A DNA stretch of 64,000 bases. It comes from Termitomyces sp. T153 (taxonomy: Eukaryota > Basidiomycota > Agaricomycetes > Agaricales > Lyophyllaceae). Within the stretch, counting starts at the first letter, position 1. The number at the start of each line of letters is the position of its first letter. The notes below the pieces were generated by a model that did no database searches, had not been told where the DNA came from, and was given only the letters and a program-made list of their open reading frames with translations. The translations under genes were made by a program, and so were the position numbers. The stretch lies in contig JACKQL020000002.1 in the NCBI GenBank assembly GCA_018296165.2, forward strand, positions 2,418,001 through 2,482,000. The letters run 5' to 3'. This document shows, piece after piece, positions 12,976-24,246 of this stretch.

Positions 12976-13865
12976 TTTGACTGTGGACACACGAAACGAT
13001 GATGGCTATAGCAGACCAGAGTTCAGCATTCTTATAGGTCGGACATGAGAAGATCAATCCGAGCGCAGGAATTCCGGTGGTATACTTTTGTCTTGTTGTG
13101 ACGTTCCACATTGGGGAATGGAAGAACCAAATATGCATCAAAATTCACATGGATTGTCGTTGACTTGAAACGTTCTGACCCATTCAGTCTGCCGGACGGC
13201 AAAAGCTCCGATTCAGTACCTGCTGACATAGCGTTGTTAGTGTGCCCGACATAGGACATAAAACGACAACGGCGATGATATCTCACCAGGGCCATTCGGA
13301 GAACATGCTTCCGGACGACAGGTAACTCGAATAGCAAAAAGTTTTTCATCACCATCTGCCAAATACGGGCTGCTTCGAATCAAAAGACCGATTGGTGAGA
13401 TGCTTTTGGCCTGCACTTTAAAGAATTGATCAAGGTGTCAGAGTATCGTGAGGTATAAAGATAGACCAATCTAGATCGGGGGAACATCCAGGTACGAGAC
13501 TTCCTGCATCCAACAGACTATGTAAAATAAGGATCGTCGAAGCCCACAGTGTCGTCGATAATCAAATTGGCCCACATGGCTTGTTTATGAGTCAATGCAT
13601 GGCGGTGAGAGCGTAGCAGTTGAAATCATCTTCTGAATTTAACAACAGGGTGAGATGTTGACGAGTTGATCAAAAACATTTTGAACGGCGAATACACTCT
13701 ATGGAGATTATTGAACAAAGATAAATGATGCGGAAGACGAAAACCGGGGTACAGGAATCAAGGAGCCGCGATTGAGTGGTCTGATAAACAAAACTGTACG
13801 TGCCAAAAAGCCAGGTCCCGAATAAGAGATGACATAGTTCTATTGATACGTACAGGCGGGAACTC
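12976..13865. other. Spacer between PRP17 and the peptide gene
   Basis: About 890 bp that should contain the PRP17 3' end and the promoter of the peptide precursor. A 107-codon open frame on the minus strand (13355-13032) contains an internal intron-like segment and shows no recognisable domain; I do not call it a gene. Confidence 0.4.
13031..13036 (-). promoter_or_regulatory. TATA-like box of the peptide precursor gene
   Basis: Read on the minus strand, TATAAG occurs 56-61 bp upstream of the ATG at 12975, in the context cctataagaatg. The start codon context is favourable (A at -3). A TATA box this close would fit a small, highly expressed secreted product, but the transcription start was not determined. 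Confidence 0.4.
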
Positions 13866-15930
13866 TTAGTCCTATAAATATGTCAAGCTTGAGGACGAGA
13901 GAAAACGAAAGATACGTACCCATAATTTTATAAGGCCATCCCAAGACGCCGTGATCACTTTGGACTAGTTGGAAAGTGAACTTGAGTGCAACAATTACCA
14001 CGTCATGTCAGAAAAGAATTACCGTCTCGTGAGGAAGCCACTCATGGGCAATGACAACCTTGGAATGTGCCTTCAACCTTGACTTGATACGCCCTGTTTT
14101 CCAATCCCAAAAGACGACATTACCCTCCCCATCCCCACTACTGATCCACTTGCCGTCTGGTGAAAAGCCGACTTGACAAGCGTATCCAGCGACCGAGTGT
14201 CCCGCAAATCGTTTTTTGCGATTTTGGCGGAAATTATCAGTGCTATAAATGAGTATCTGATTATCGAGCGACTGCGCTGCGAAGTATTTGTCTGTCGAAG
14301 ACTTAGACAACAGACTACCTCGGGTGTGTCAGACTTACTAGATGGATGAAGGGTGACGGCCGGCATGGAGTGCATGTGTGGTTCCGCAATATATTTGATT
14401 ACAACGGGGATGTCAAAATCCCAGGCTCTGATCGTTTTGTCATCAGAGGTTGTCACAAATCTTCGATTCTCGTCGACGAATGTAATGGTGTTTACGGGGC
14501 CAAGGTGTTGATCATACTCCTGAGTTATCTCCCCTGAAATCATATCATACTATGAACACTGGACGTCAATAAAGCTATTTCGGCACCAAAAAATTCTCAC
14601 CTGAATAATTTTCTTGTCTGACATACCAGCCAGGAAAATGTGTTGTTTATCTTCATCCGGATGAAACTTGACAACATAAGGGATCTTGCCATTACTGAAT
14701 CTCTTCAGGCACTGGCCAGTTTCAGTGTCCCAGAGTTTCATTTGACGATCATAGCCACAAGAGATAAACTGGCGCCCGTCGTTCGAGAAAGAGAGGTCTT
14801 TTACGGCTTTTGTGTGGCCATGGAATGTGCGTAAACAATTTCCATGCGTATAAATATCCCAGAGCTGGAAAGGAGTACGTAAGTCACCTTGAATTAATAG
14901 AAACATAGGTGCACACCTTTATCTTAGTATCCATAGAACCACTGAGGAGTAAATGTCCAGTTTGAGGGAAAGTGCGAACGACAGACACGCCTTGAGTATG
15001 ACCAGTCCAAGTATGTATACAAACTTTGGGAATGAAACAGTCCTGAGAGCCTGACTCTGCTAGAAGATTGGGAGCTTCTGCGACAGGTGGAGACATGTAT
15101 GTTCGGCCCTGATAATCGGTCATAGACTTTCCATGGAAAACGGACGTCTCTTGGCCGACAGCCCCACGTTTGGGTTTTGCCTTCTTGATGACCGCAGGTT
15201 CTTCGTCTTCCTCCTCATCATCATCAGCGCCCTCTTCTGTGACCTCTACTCCAGCCAAAAAGCTTGTCTGCGGCTCCTCTCCTTCCCACGAAGCCCAGGG
15301 TCCCACATATGCTGCGTCCCCGTCTACAACTTCCAGATCGCCCTTGTTTTTCCGCTTCCGCTTCAACTCTTTCCGTTGATTTCTCGTCGCACGGAGCGTA
15401 TCTATTGTGGCAAATCCATTAGCTTGCGCACTCTCAAGGGAGCCCAAGACAGCAGGGGCATTAGGGTCAACGGAAGGATTGGCTGAATAACCAAGTATGG
15501 AGTGTGTCAGGTGTTGCGCTCGAAATGCATGATCTGTCATTGACTGCTCTTCAACATGACCAGCAAGTGCATTCTGATTGAGAAAACGGTTGCGATCACC
15601 GAATGGGTTTTGGGGTCCTTGCACAGGTAGTATCATGTCATTAAACGGTATGTTGACATTCATCTGGGTGTCGGTAGGTCGCGTTATGAGTGAAGTCTGG
15701 TTGAGTGGATCCTACAGTGCCTCTGTTGAGTACTTAACACGCCATAAAAAGAGAGAATCACCAACTTCTGACAAGACATCGGGTGCAGAATGGGGTACTT
15801 CATTTGAGGCTGGAACTGGTACTGTACGTGGTTTCTTAGCTGCTGGTAGAGATGCAAGGTTGAACGCATCCTTTGCTATAATAGCTGGATCTTCATCTTC
15901 GCCAGAGGAATATCCAAGTGCTAACGACAT
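13866..15930 (-). CDS. prp17: PRP17/CDC40, pre-mRNA splicing WD40 protein
   Basis: A splicing factor needed for the second catalytic step; nuclear. The N-terminus starts [18 protein letters not shown] and contains low-complexity acidic and Lys-rich stretches. It includes [14 protein letters not shown] and [17 protein letters not shown], both hallmarks of Prp17. A WD40 propeller follows with [56 protein letters not shown] and [16 protein letters not shown] blades. The last exon is tiny: after [14 protein letters not shown] an intron (gtacgt...ttatag) leads to GAC and a stop at 13866-13868, giving the family ending KLWD. The ATG is at 15930. Introns are short throughout. It is transcribed away from the Myb gene, with about 150 bp between the two start codons. 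Confidence 0.92.
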
Positions 15931-16077
15931 GACGACCTGAGTTTACAGAGTGGCCGCTCGTGGCGTGACTTCACATGTCCAAAACAAACCAGTGTGACTC
16001 TTGAGTGTCACAAGCCTCTCATCCTGCACTGTACCCTCACCATACTGCTTGTCATGCACTCGTGATTATTTGCTTTC

Positions 16078-18313
16078 ATGGCTGAACGAAACCCCAGCCG
16101 ACCTTGGACCGAAGAAGAAGGTGGACAATACAAACAATACTCGGTGTTTCATACTGATAACGCATTATAAATAAGACTCATTACTGACCAATGCTGTCCA
16201 AATTTACGGAGAACAAGAGAATTGGAAAAAGGTGGCCATCCTTGTTCCTGGTAGGACGAACAAGGCTTGTAGGAAGGTGAAAACAAAACATTGTTCTCTT
16301 GTCAAGCGAGGTCTAAACACTCCTCCAAGCGGTGGCTTCACTCACTCTCACCCACTATAAAGAAGTGTGCATGGACGGCGGAGGAGGATGATCTGCTAGT
16401 TTCCCTATACAACATTCACGGAAGCAAGTGGTCTACGATTGCGCGAGATATTCCCGGTCGGACTGACGACGCGTGTTCCAAGCGGTACCGAGAGGCTTTA
16501 GATCCGGCTTTAAAGAAGGACGAGTGGACCCCAGAGGAAGACAAGAGATTGATGGAATTATATGATAGTATCGGAGGAAAGTGGGGCCAGGTGGGCCAGG
16601 AGCTTCAACGCAGCGGACTTGGATGTCGGAATAGGTGACAAGAGATGTCATCGCCTCTCCCGACCAAATAGTTCGCTGACTAGCGGTCGATCTCCAGGCA
16701 CCGACTTCTTTCCAAAAGGCAATCAAGAGTCTTTTATGATCCTCTTCCAAACGAGATGTTCGAAACATCTGAAGCACCAACTCCTGCTACCTCACAAACG
16801 ACCGATTTCACGAATTGGACTCTGGCCTACCCGTACTATCCGCCTGATGCGTATTCATGCTTCTCTGGTGAAGAAGATTCTGCTCATCATAGGCCTTTTC
16901 GGTCTCCGACACCTGATGTACCTCATATCACACCGGATGTGGCCCCTTTCCAGTTTTCATCTTCTTCGCTGTGTGCAGCATTGTCTGCCACCCCGCAGGT
17001 CCCTGAACCATTACCTGTCATCTACACAGAATCGGGGCCTCCATCACCACTGATCACTAGTCAATCCGATGGAAATGGAGTCATCGGATCTAGCATCGAC
17101 CAAACGACAAAGGATGATTTCCCTATCAACTTTACGCACAGCACTGACTTGTCGCAAATATTCTTGGGAGTTCACTTTGACGATAATGGCATATTTCAGT
17201 ATCCTGAAAGCGAGAACGCCACTTCGACCGATATCAATGTGGCACCGGTGCACGAAGCACACCAGTGGTCGCCTATCATGGCCGGTTCCATCGCTTCGCC
17301 AGTATCCGCTCACGGTCAGCTTGGCACTGACCTATCCTCTACTCACTCCACGCCGTATGACTTCCCGCTGTCCTTGTCTGGCTCCTCGTCGCCTAACCCA
17401 TCCCCTATTGATATCTCGGCCAATGAGCAACATCCAAACTTTCTCGGAACACAGAATCGACGTTCACCGCGTATTAAAAGTCGAAAGGGGAGAAACCTTG
17501 TTCATTTCGAGAAGCCACTTCGTCTCTCCTCGTCATTAACACTGACATCAGAGTAAGTGAATTCATGCAGCTTGTATGTTTTTCCGCATTTCTAAGCTTT
17601 GACACGCAGTTCTTCTATCTTACCGTATGCATGTGGACGAGAATTATGTTGGCCTTTGGAATCAGCCGTCAGCTCTGCTTGTTTTGCTACATCTGGAGAA
17701 TTACTCGAGCATACCAAGATAGTCCATGCGGCAGATATGAGGTCTGCTTTAGGTAAGCCCTACAGATGTGCTTTAGCGGGTTGCGGAAAGTCATGGAAGG
17801 TATGAGGTTGCAAACATAAGAGTAACCCCCCGAAGTTTAATTGACACAATCTAGAATCTAAACGGACTCCAATACCACCTGCAGCTGTCAGTCTACCATG
17901 CTCAGTATACTTTTTTTCTTATCTAATCAAGCTAACTCTATGTTGTAGCTCAACAGCGCACTATCAGACCGCTTTATCATCCACATTCTCCCAAAGTCAA
18001 AGCGACAGCACAGGGGAACCCCCATCCGCTCCAGAGTCTGACAGCGAGGCGACCAACAGCGAAGACAACCCCCGTCTGTTTGTATGCCAGCATCCTCACT
18101 GCTTCAAAGCATATCGACAGTCAAGTGGTCTTCGGTATCATATGAAACATGCGAGTATTGGTATTACTCCTTCGATCTGGAAATGGTCTCACGTTTTTCT
18201 TGATTTCACAGGGCCATCCACCAGAACAGCCTGCACAGCTATCCACAGTTCCACCGGCTCTCGCTCGTCAGCTTCCCTCAAAAACGAGGAAAATGCAACG
18301 AAAGATTCATTAA
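16078..18313 (+). CDS. Transcription factor with Myb repeats and C-terminal C2H2 zinc fingers
   Basis: Starts MAERNPSRPWTEEED at 16078. After two introns the N-terminus shows three Myb/SANT repeats: RPWTEEED...RKRWLHSL, CAWTAEEDDLLVSLY...RYREAL, and DEWTPEEDKRLMELY...CRNR, within about the first 160 residues. A long Ser/Pro/Thr-rich stretch (about 270 residues, 16756-17553) follows. The C-terminus has zinc-finger segments: a CWPL...CF...HTKIVH finger, YRCALAGCGKSWKNLNGLQYHLQ, and FVCQHPHCFKAYRQSSGLRYHMKH. The second and third resemble Sfp1-type fungal fingers. The last intron appears to start with GC (gcgagt at 18151) rather than GT. Using it gives KHGHPPEQPAQLSTVPPALAR and a stop at 18311-18313, a better ending than the read-through. 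Target genes are unknown. Confidence 0.75.
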
Positions 18314-19942
18314 ATATGGTTTAATCAATCTTTTCTGTATTTCGGATCGTTCAAGGCCCCCCCCTTTTTTTTACCGCATGCGTGCCGATTGGACGACCCT
18401 AGATCAGATTTGTCGCTTTTTTTTTGACCAAAGAAGAGGGAAAGTCGACAAATTCGTATCCAGACGACGTTGTACATGTGACGATGAGGGGGATCTACCT
18501 TATCTTGGTTCAAGCCAGAAAAAGTCTTGGGAAACTCGAGTTCCAAGGACGATGATATGATGATGATGATGATGACGACGTCGATGATGAAGCACACACA
18601 CACTGCTTGCTCCCATGTTCACTTGTTATAGTCTAATAGTAATCTTAGTAGATCTCAAACGTCTAATGAATGAATAAAACGGTATAAGAATTTTTGGGAG
18701 TTTTGAAGTCGTGGTGAGAAGGTATTGGATAGTTAGTGCCTGTCCGGGTAACCGAGTGTGTAAATGCATTTCCTATCGGGGTTCCAGACCTGAGCAAGAT
18801 ATCGATATCTTAACAATATATCCTAGGCTTGAACCACCCAAAAAAAAAAAGAAAAAAAAAATTGAGAGTTTCCACGCTCCAAATTATTCCCTGACGTATA
18901 CGTATCCCGAACGGACTCCCGGCACGACGCCGATCTTGTTCTGTTCTCCCAAGTTCCAGAAACGCATTAGCGAGCGGCCAACTAACTCTAACTAGTTTAC
19001 GTTACTGGAACTGCCGGCGGATACAAGCTTAAGATATACAGGAATGTGTGAGGAAATTGAAACGCACTCTTTGAGGGGGTTCTATGTTCTAGCTGAAGAA
19101 AAAAAAAATAAAGATTATACGGATCAAACAGTACACCAATCGTGGAAACTCGAGGTTTCAAGTTCCAAGAGACGATGATTATGATGATGAATACCTCAAA
19201 AGTAATCTCAGTAGATAGACAAAACGGTACAAGAATCAGAATCCTTTGGAGAGTTTCCCATACCACAACTCATCCCTGACGTAACTCATGATCTGCACAC
19301 CGGCATGACGGACAAACCCCCTAGTCTCCGTCTCCCCCGTCAACTTCCAGAAACGCATTAGGGCTAGTTTACGTTTACGTTTACGTTTACGTCTGCTGCT
19401 GGACCTACCGGCGGATCCAAGATTACGCATGTGGATTTGTGCGAAAACATCAATATCAACATCAACACAACCACAAAACCTCTGGATCTGAAGGGGGAAT
19501 GGAAGTCGTTTCTTCTAGTCTAGCTGAAAGAATAACATCAAACAGCCACGTCGATCAATTTGTTTCGAGACGACTGACGTTGTTGTCGGTCTTTTGATGA
19601 GGCACACACATACATATACACATACTGCTTGCCCCGCCCCGCCAGCGTTGACGTACGTACGTTTGTTGAAGATGTGCTTTGGCTGCATGTGCATACAGGA
19701 TTGTCGTGTGTATAGCTACAGGAAAGCTGTTCACCAATGTGGGCGGGGTCCATATGTCATGTTAGCAAACGTCTATGAGTTTCCACACTACTCGTGCCTG
19801 ACTTTACCCGTTTCGTTCAAACGGAATGAGGTTCTAGCTTGAAAAATAACATCAAACATGCAAACAGGTCTAAGCCTCATTTGATTCCATCCTAAAGAAG
19901 TCGTGTAATTACAGATTTGTTTCTCTAAGAGGTCCAATCGGT
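18314..19942. repeat. Diverged segmental repeats and microsatellites between two genes
   Basis: No gene seen. Several blocks recur in the same orientation: gaaactcgag...ttccaag...gatgatgatg (18531 and 19145), aaaacggta-aagaa (18676 and 19221), ccagaaacgcattag (18956 and 19347) with following ctagtttacg and ccggcggat, and cacacactgcttgc blocks (18590 and 19605). A run of four ttt-acg units lies at 19368-19391, a gat-rich run at 18552-18575, and poly-A runs near 18840 and 19100. The blocks are separated by insertions of different length, so these are old duplications. The right end is the 3' flank of SGT2. Confidence 0.6.
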
Positions 19943-21141
19943 TCAAGGCCTGCCAGCGCCAGCTCCAAACTGATTTGCCCTGGGGACATTGATCAGCAAA
20001 TATGTCTGATAAAGCACGAGGAAAAAGGGCGTTTACAAGTTTCGAAGAGTGGGATCGCTCATCAACTCTTCCATGGAGGGCATGTTGCCGCTCTGAATGC
20101 GGTTCATCTAGATGTTGTTGTTGTTGAGAATGCATCAAACAAGTGAAAAAAAGCGCGTCGAACCATATTTTGAACACCAGGATTTTGCATGAGACTTGCG
20201 AGACCGCCGTTTGATGCCATCTGTTGGGCCATGGATCTCATTTGTGGGTTGTTCATCAAACCCGAAATGTCGGGAAGGCCGCCGCCGCCGCCGCCGCCGC
20301 CAAGTCCACCGAGCATGCTGGCCATATCGGAGAGAGAGGGGGAGGGATCGGTGGAGGGACTGGGGTTGGAGACGGTGGGTTCGGAGGATGTGGCGATGCG
20401 GTCTTGGGCGTCGCGCAAGGCCTTTGAGAGGCTCTCGTTTTGAGGATCCTGCTTGAGGCCGCGCTGGTACGCCTCGAGGGACTTGTCAGTGTCGCCGAGG
20501 CCCCAGTAAGCGTGGCTAGGGATGACGTTAGATGATCGGCGTAGACAGAAGAAGGAATGAGTGGATACCCGAGTCGGTGGTACGACTTGAGGAATTTAGG
20601 ATCGATGGAGATGGCCTTTTCTGCGTCACCGACGGCAGCGAGATGATCGCCTTTGCTGGAGTAGGCGGCGGCACGGTTAGAATAGTAGACGGGATTTGTA
20701 GGATCGAGAGCTACGGAGTCGTTGTAGGCCTGGATGGCGTCGTCGTACTTTTTGGCAGACATGAGGGAGTTGCCGCGCTGCTTGTGGGCGTCTGCTTGGG
20801 CCTTGTGGTCGGGTGTGGGGGCCTTGGGGGGAGGCTGGTGACTGGAGGCAGCGGCGGCGTTGTTGCGCGTCTGGAGATAGACATCGAATATGCTCTGGAG
20901 AGTGGTGGGTTTGATGCTGAGGTTGTCGGCCTGCTGCTTGTCGGAGGGATCGACGTTGAATGCCTCGCCGATGCACTGGACTGGACGGTGGGGTTGGGAA
21001 TGGGTGATGGGGGAGAAAAGGCGGAGACGCACTGGCAACCTCGAGGCCTTCCCTGTCGTCTGCCTTTACTGTGCCATCAGCGATGGACTGGTTGAGGAAG
21101 TCGATGATGGAGAAGACGAGACGCTGCTGCTTTTCGGACAT
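19943..21141 (-). CDS. sgt2: SGT2-like small glutamine-rich TPR co-chaperone
   Basis: Receives newly made tail-anchored proteins from the ribosome and passes them to the GET pathway; cytosolic. It starts MSEKQQRLVFSIIDFLNQSI at 21141, the dimerisation helix that binds Get4/Get5. After an intron (gtgcgt...gtccag) comes a linker, then three TPR repeats (ADAHKQRGNSLMSAKKYDDAIQ, NPVYYSNRAAAYSSKGDHLAA, and a third with YWGLGDTDKSLEAYQRGL). The C-terminal part holds Gly-rich runs, LMNNPQMRSMAQQMAS and LMQNPGVQNM. It finishes after two small introns as RNLANQFGAGAGRP, stop 19943-19945. Codons are markedly GC-rich. It shares a 197-bp promoter with the divergent PRP19 gene. Confidence 0.9.
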
Positions 21142-21338
21142 GGGCAGGAGGAAGACGCGTTTGGGCAAGCGGGGGCAAGCAGGGGCAATCGGGGGCAAGC
21201 AGAGGCAAGCGTGGGTAAACAAGGGAGCGCGGGCCAAAGTCGCGGGGTAAACAAGCGGCGTGGGTAAACAAGGGAGCTCGCCGGCCAAACAAAGTCGCGG
21301 CCAAACATCGCACGCAAACTCGCGTCGAACCAACCACA
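21142..21338. promoter_or_regulatory. Shared SGT2/PRP19 promoter with repeated motifs
   Basis: Between the two divergent start codons lie repeated units close to gggcaagc (about 21165-21210), then three copies of gtaaacaa at 21215-21222, 21247-21254 and 21264-21271, each in the context gggtaaacaag. GTAAACA is the core site of forkhead transcription factors. A related ggccaaacaaag follows at about 21289. Regulation by a forkhead factor is inference. Confidence 0.5.
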
Positions 21339-22938
21339 ATGTTTTTCTGCGCAATCTCAGGCGAGCCGCCGCTGGAGCCCGTCGTCTCTGTCAAGTCGAA
21401 AAAGGTCTACGACCGCCGTCTGATCCTCAAGTACATTGCACAGAACGGCACCGACCCCGTCACCGGCGACAAGCTCGAGGAGGCCGACCTTGTCGCCATC
21501 GAAGCCAGTGCGTGTTTTGTCTGCTGCTGCCGCTCACCTCACCCGCCCCAGGCCCGCAGAATGCCCCGCCGCGCCCGCCCACGCACTCGTCCATCCCCGC
21601 CCTCCTCCACACGCTGCAGAACGAGTGGGACGCCCTTGTCCTCGAGATGTACGCCCTCCGCCAGCAGTACAACTCCACGCGCCAGGAGCTCAGCTACGCC
21701 CTCTACTCCCAGGACGCCGCCACCCGCGTCGTCGCCCGTCTCCTGCGCGAGCGCGACGCTGCCCGAGAGTGCGTCCCTCCTGTCCAGTCCTGTCTCTGCT
21801 GACTATTTTTGCCAGCGCTTTGGCCAACGTCCAGGCCTCCATGGGCATCGCCCCGTCCCAGCCCGCAGACGTCGACATGGCTGAACGTGCCCCAGACGAC
21901 GGTCTCTCCGCCGCCATCATCGCCAGCATCGACGAGACCCACCAATCCCTGTCCGCTGCCCGCAAGAAGAGAAAGCCTCCCCAGGGCTGCCCCACCCCCG
22001 CCGAGATCAGCACTTTCACTGCCAGGCATACCATTCCTTCTCTCCACTCTGCCTCCCCTGCGGGCATCACAAGCCTCGCCGTGTCCCGCCTTGCTCCCTC
22101 CCAGTTCCTGACCGGAGGCAACGACAAGATTGTCCAGCTCTACGACCGCGACTCCGACAAGGTCCTGGCTTCTCTCAAGGGCCACACCAAGAAAGTCAAC
22201 CACGTCACCCTCCGCGAACAGGAAGGCAGTCCCACGCTTCTCATCTCTGCCAGCGCAGACAAAACGTGCAAAATCTGGTCCCTGGACTCTGCCTCTGGCG
22301 AGTACATCCCCAAAAGCACCATCAGGTCCCACAAAGGCGAGCTCTCGGGCTTGGTCGTCCACCCGACGTCCACCCTCCTCGCTCTCTCCTCTCTCGACAA
22401 GACATACTCCATTCACGACCTCAGCACCTTCACCCAGGTCTTCCGCTCAGTGCCAGCAGAGGAATCCTTCACCTCCCTCTCCATCCACCCCGACGGGACC
22501 CTCCTCGCCCTCGGCACACCCACATCCACAGTCCAGATCTACGACATCCGCACAGGCGCCATGGCCGCCTCCCTCACTCCCCCCGACGCCGTCCCATTCA
22601 CCGTCCAAACCCTCTCATTCTCCGAAAACGGCTACCACCTCCTCAGCCCCAACTCTCTCTCCTCCGCCGCCATCTGGGATCTCCGCAAGCAAAAAATGGC
22701 ACAGTCCGTCTCGCTAGGCGACGACTTTAAGATCAACAAGGTACTTTATGATACTAGTGCACAGTTCTTTGGTGTGGCTGGTAACCTCGGCATGAGGCTT
22801 TATGCGCACAAGACGTGGGAGGAGCTCGTTAATCTTGAAGAGGGCGGTGAGGTGTCTGATTTTGTGTTTGCGGAACAGGGGAAGGAGATTTGGGGCGCTA
22901 CTGGTAGGGAAGTTAGAATTTGGGGGTTGCCGGTGTAA
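21339..22938 (+). CDS. prp19: PRP19, U-box ubiquitin ligase and splicing factor
   Basis: The core of the NineTeen complex, which activates the spliceosome; also an E3 ubiquitin ligase; nuclear. It starts [17 protein letters not shown], the U-box (about residues 1-60, with DPVTGDKL). Intron 1 begins after ATCGAAGCCA (gtgcgt...ccccag) and intron 2 after GCCCGAGA (gtgcgt...gccag). Between them lies the coiled-coil tetramerisation segment ([19 protein letters not shown]). The WD40 propeller runs from about [16 protein letters not shown] to [15 protein letters not shown]. Total length is about 500 residues, as usual. Codon use is very GC-rich up to about 22735, then turns AT-richer for the last about 200 bp. 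The start at 21339 begins the U-box exactly. Confidence 0.93.
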
Positions 22939-23059
22939 GCTTGAGGGTAGTGTAGTGTAAGCTTGAAATACTGATACGCGGGGCCTTTTTGAACGATTTA
23001 TGTGTTTTTCCGTCCTGGCAGCGTGCGTCGTTCAAAGGTTGGTAAGTAATGAATGAATG

Positions 23060-24105
23060 AACGATGAATGTCAATGAGAAGTTGATACAGTAATGCAATG
23101 AGTACCCTAGTTCTTAGATAACGAAAACGAAAGAAAAAAATCAATCGCGTGCATGGATTACGAAGGCGTGGCGTAAAGTAAGACACTGAGATATCTATGC
23201 AAACCTCCTTTAGATTCTGTCTGACAGTGTTGACATCGACGCATGCGTCATTGTAAAAAAAAAGTCGGTTTTGTAACATACATCATGTAAGGATACTTGT
23301 ACGTATAGAAGTGTTGTACGACCACTGAGCTGATAGAAATGAATGAATGAATAAATGAAAAGACGTGCCCGAGAAAAAAATCAATCGCGTGCATGGATTA
23401 CGAAGGCGTGGCGTTTGGATGCTACAGGTGGAACAGTAAGGGCTGAGATATTTGTTCGAATTTTCTTTAGGATTCTGTCTGACAGTGTTGACATCGACGC
23501 ATGCGTGATTGTAAAAAAAGTCGGTTTTGTAACATACATCATGTAAGGATACTTGTACGTATAGAAGTATTGTACAACACTGAGTTGATAGAAATGAATG
23601 AATGAATAAATGAAAAGCCGTGCCCAAGAATATGAAATGAATGTCGATGAGATGGTGATACAGTAATGCAATGGATACCCCAGTTCTACTCGTGCATAAA
23701 TAATGATAACGAAAAAAAAATCAATCGCGTGCATGATTACGAAGGCGTGGCGTTTGGGTGCTACGGGTAGAAAAATAAGGTGCTGAGATATCTGTTCATA
23801 TTTCCTTTAGGATTCTGTCTGACAGTGTTGACATCGACGCATGCGTCATTGTAAAAAAAGTCGGTTTTGTAACATACATCATGTAAGGATACTTGTACGT
23901 ATAGAAGCATTGTACGACACTGAGCCGATAGTCAGAGAGAGAGAGAAAAAAAGGTAGGTAATGAATGAATGAAAAGCCGTGCCCAAGAATATGAAATGAA
24001 TGTCAGTGAGATGGTGATACAGTAATGCAATGGATACCCCAGTTCTACTCGTGCATAAATAATGATAACGAAAAAAAAAATCAATCAATCGCGTGCATGA
24101 TTGGA
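23060..24105 (+). repeat. Long direct repeats downstream of PRP19
   Basis: At least three near-identical copies, and part of a fourth, of a unit of a few hundred bp. The anchor tcaatcgcgtgcatg starts at 23141, 23381, 23721 and 24085, so the spacing is 240, 340 and 364 bp. Each full copy contains gattctgtctgacagtgttg, gacatcgacgcatgcgt, a poly-A run, and catcatgtaaggatacttg. Between copies 2-3 and 3-4 a second block (atgaatgtc...gatacagtaatgcaatg...ctcgtgcataaataatg) also repeats. Runs of gaat repeats flank the units. No protein product is apparent on either strand. The array lies between two convergent genes. It may represent tandem duplication or mobile sequence. Confidence 0.8.
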
Positions 24106-24246
24106 TTTACGACCATACTTGGGGTCCAAGGGTTTGAGTCTCCCCGAGCGTTTTCAGGGGGATACCCATCGTGTCAGCCGTGTTGATCCACACACTACAA
24201 GGACGAGTAAGGGATCAATCAATCAATCAAACGAAAAACACAAGAC

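Noticed and set aside
13032..13355. 107-codon minus-strand open frame upstream of the peptide gene
   Set aside because: Contains an intron-like gt...cag segment, matches nothing recognisable, and lies where the peptide promoter is expected.
21436..22938. Single open frame running through the first PRP19 intron from 21436
   Set aside because: It reads out of frame through the U-box exon and coiled coil; only the two-intron model gives the full PRP19 protein starting at 21339.
23060..24105. Array of direct repeats considered as a CRISPR
   Set aside because: Units are hundreds of bp long with uneven spacing, the genome is eukaryotic, and there are no short repeat-spacer units or cas genes.
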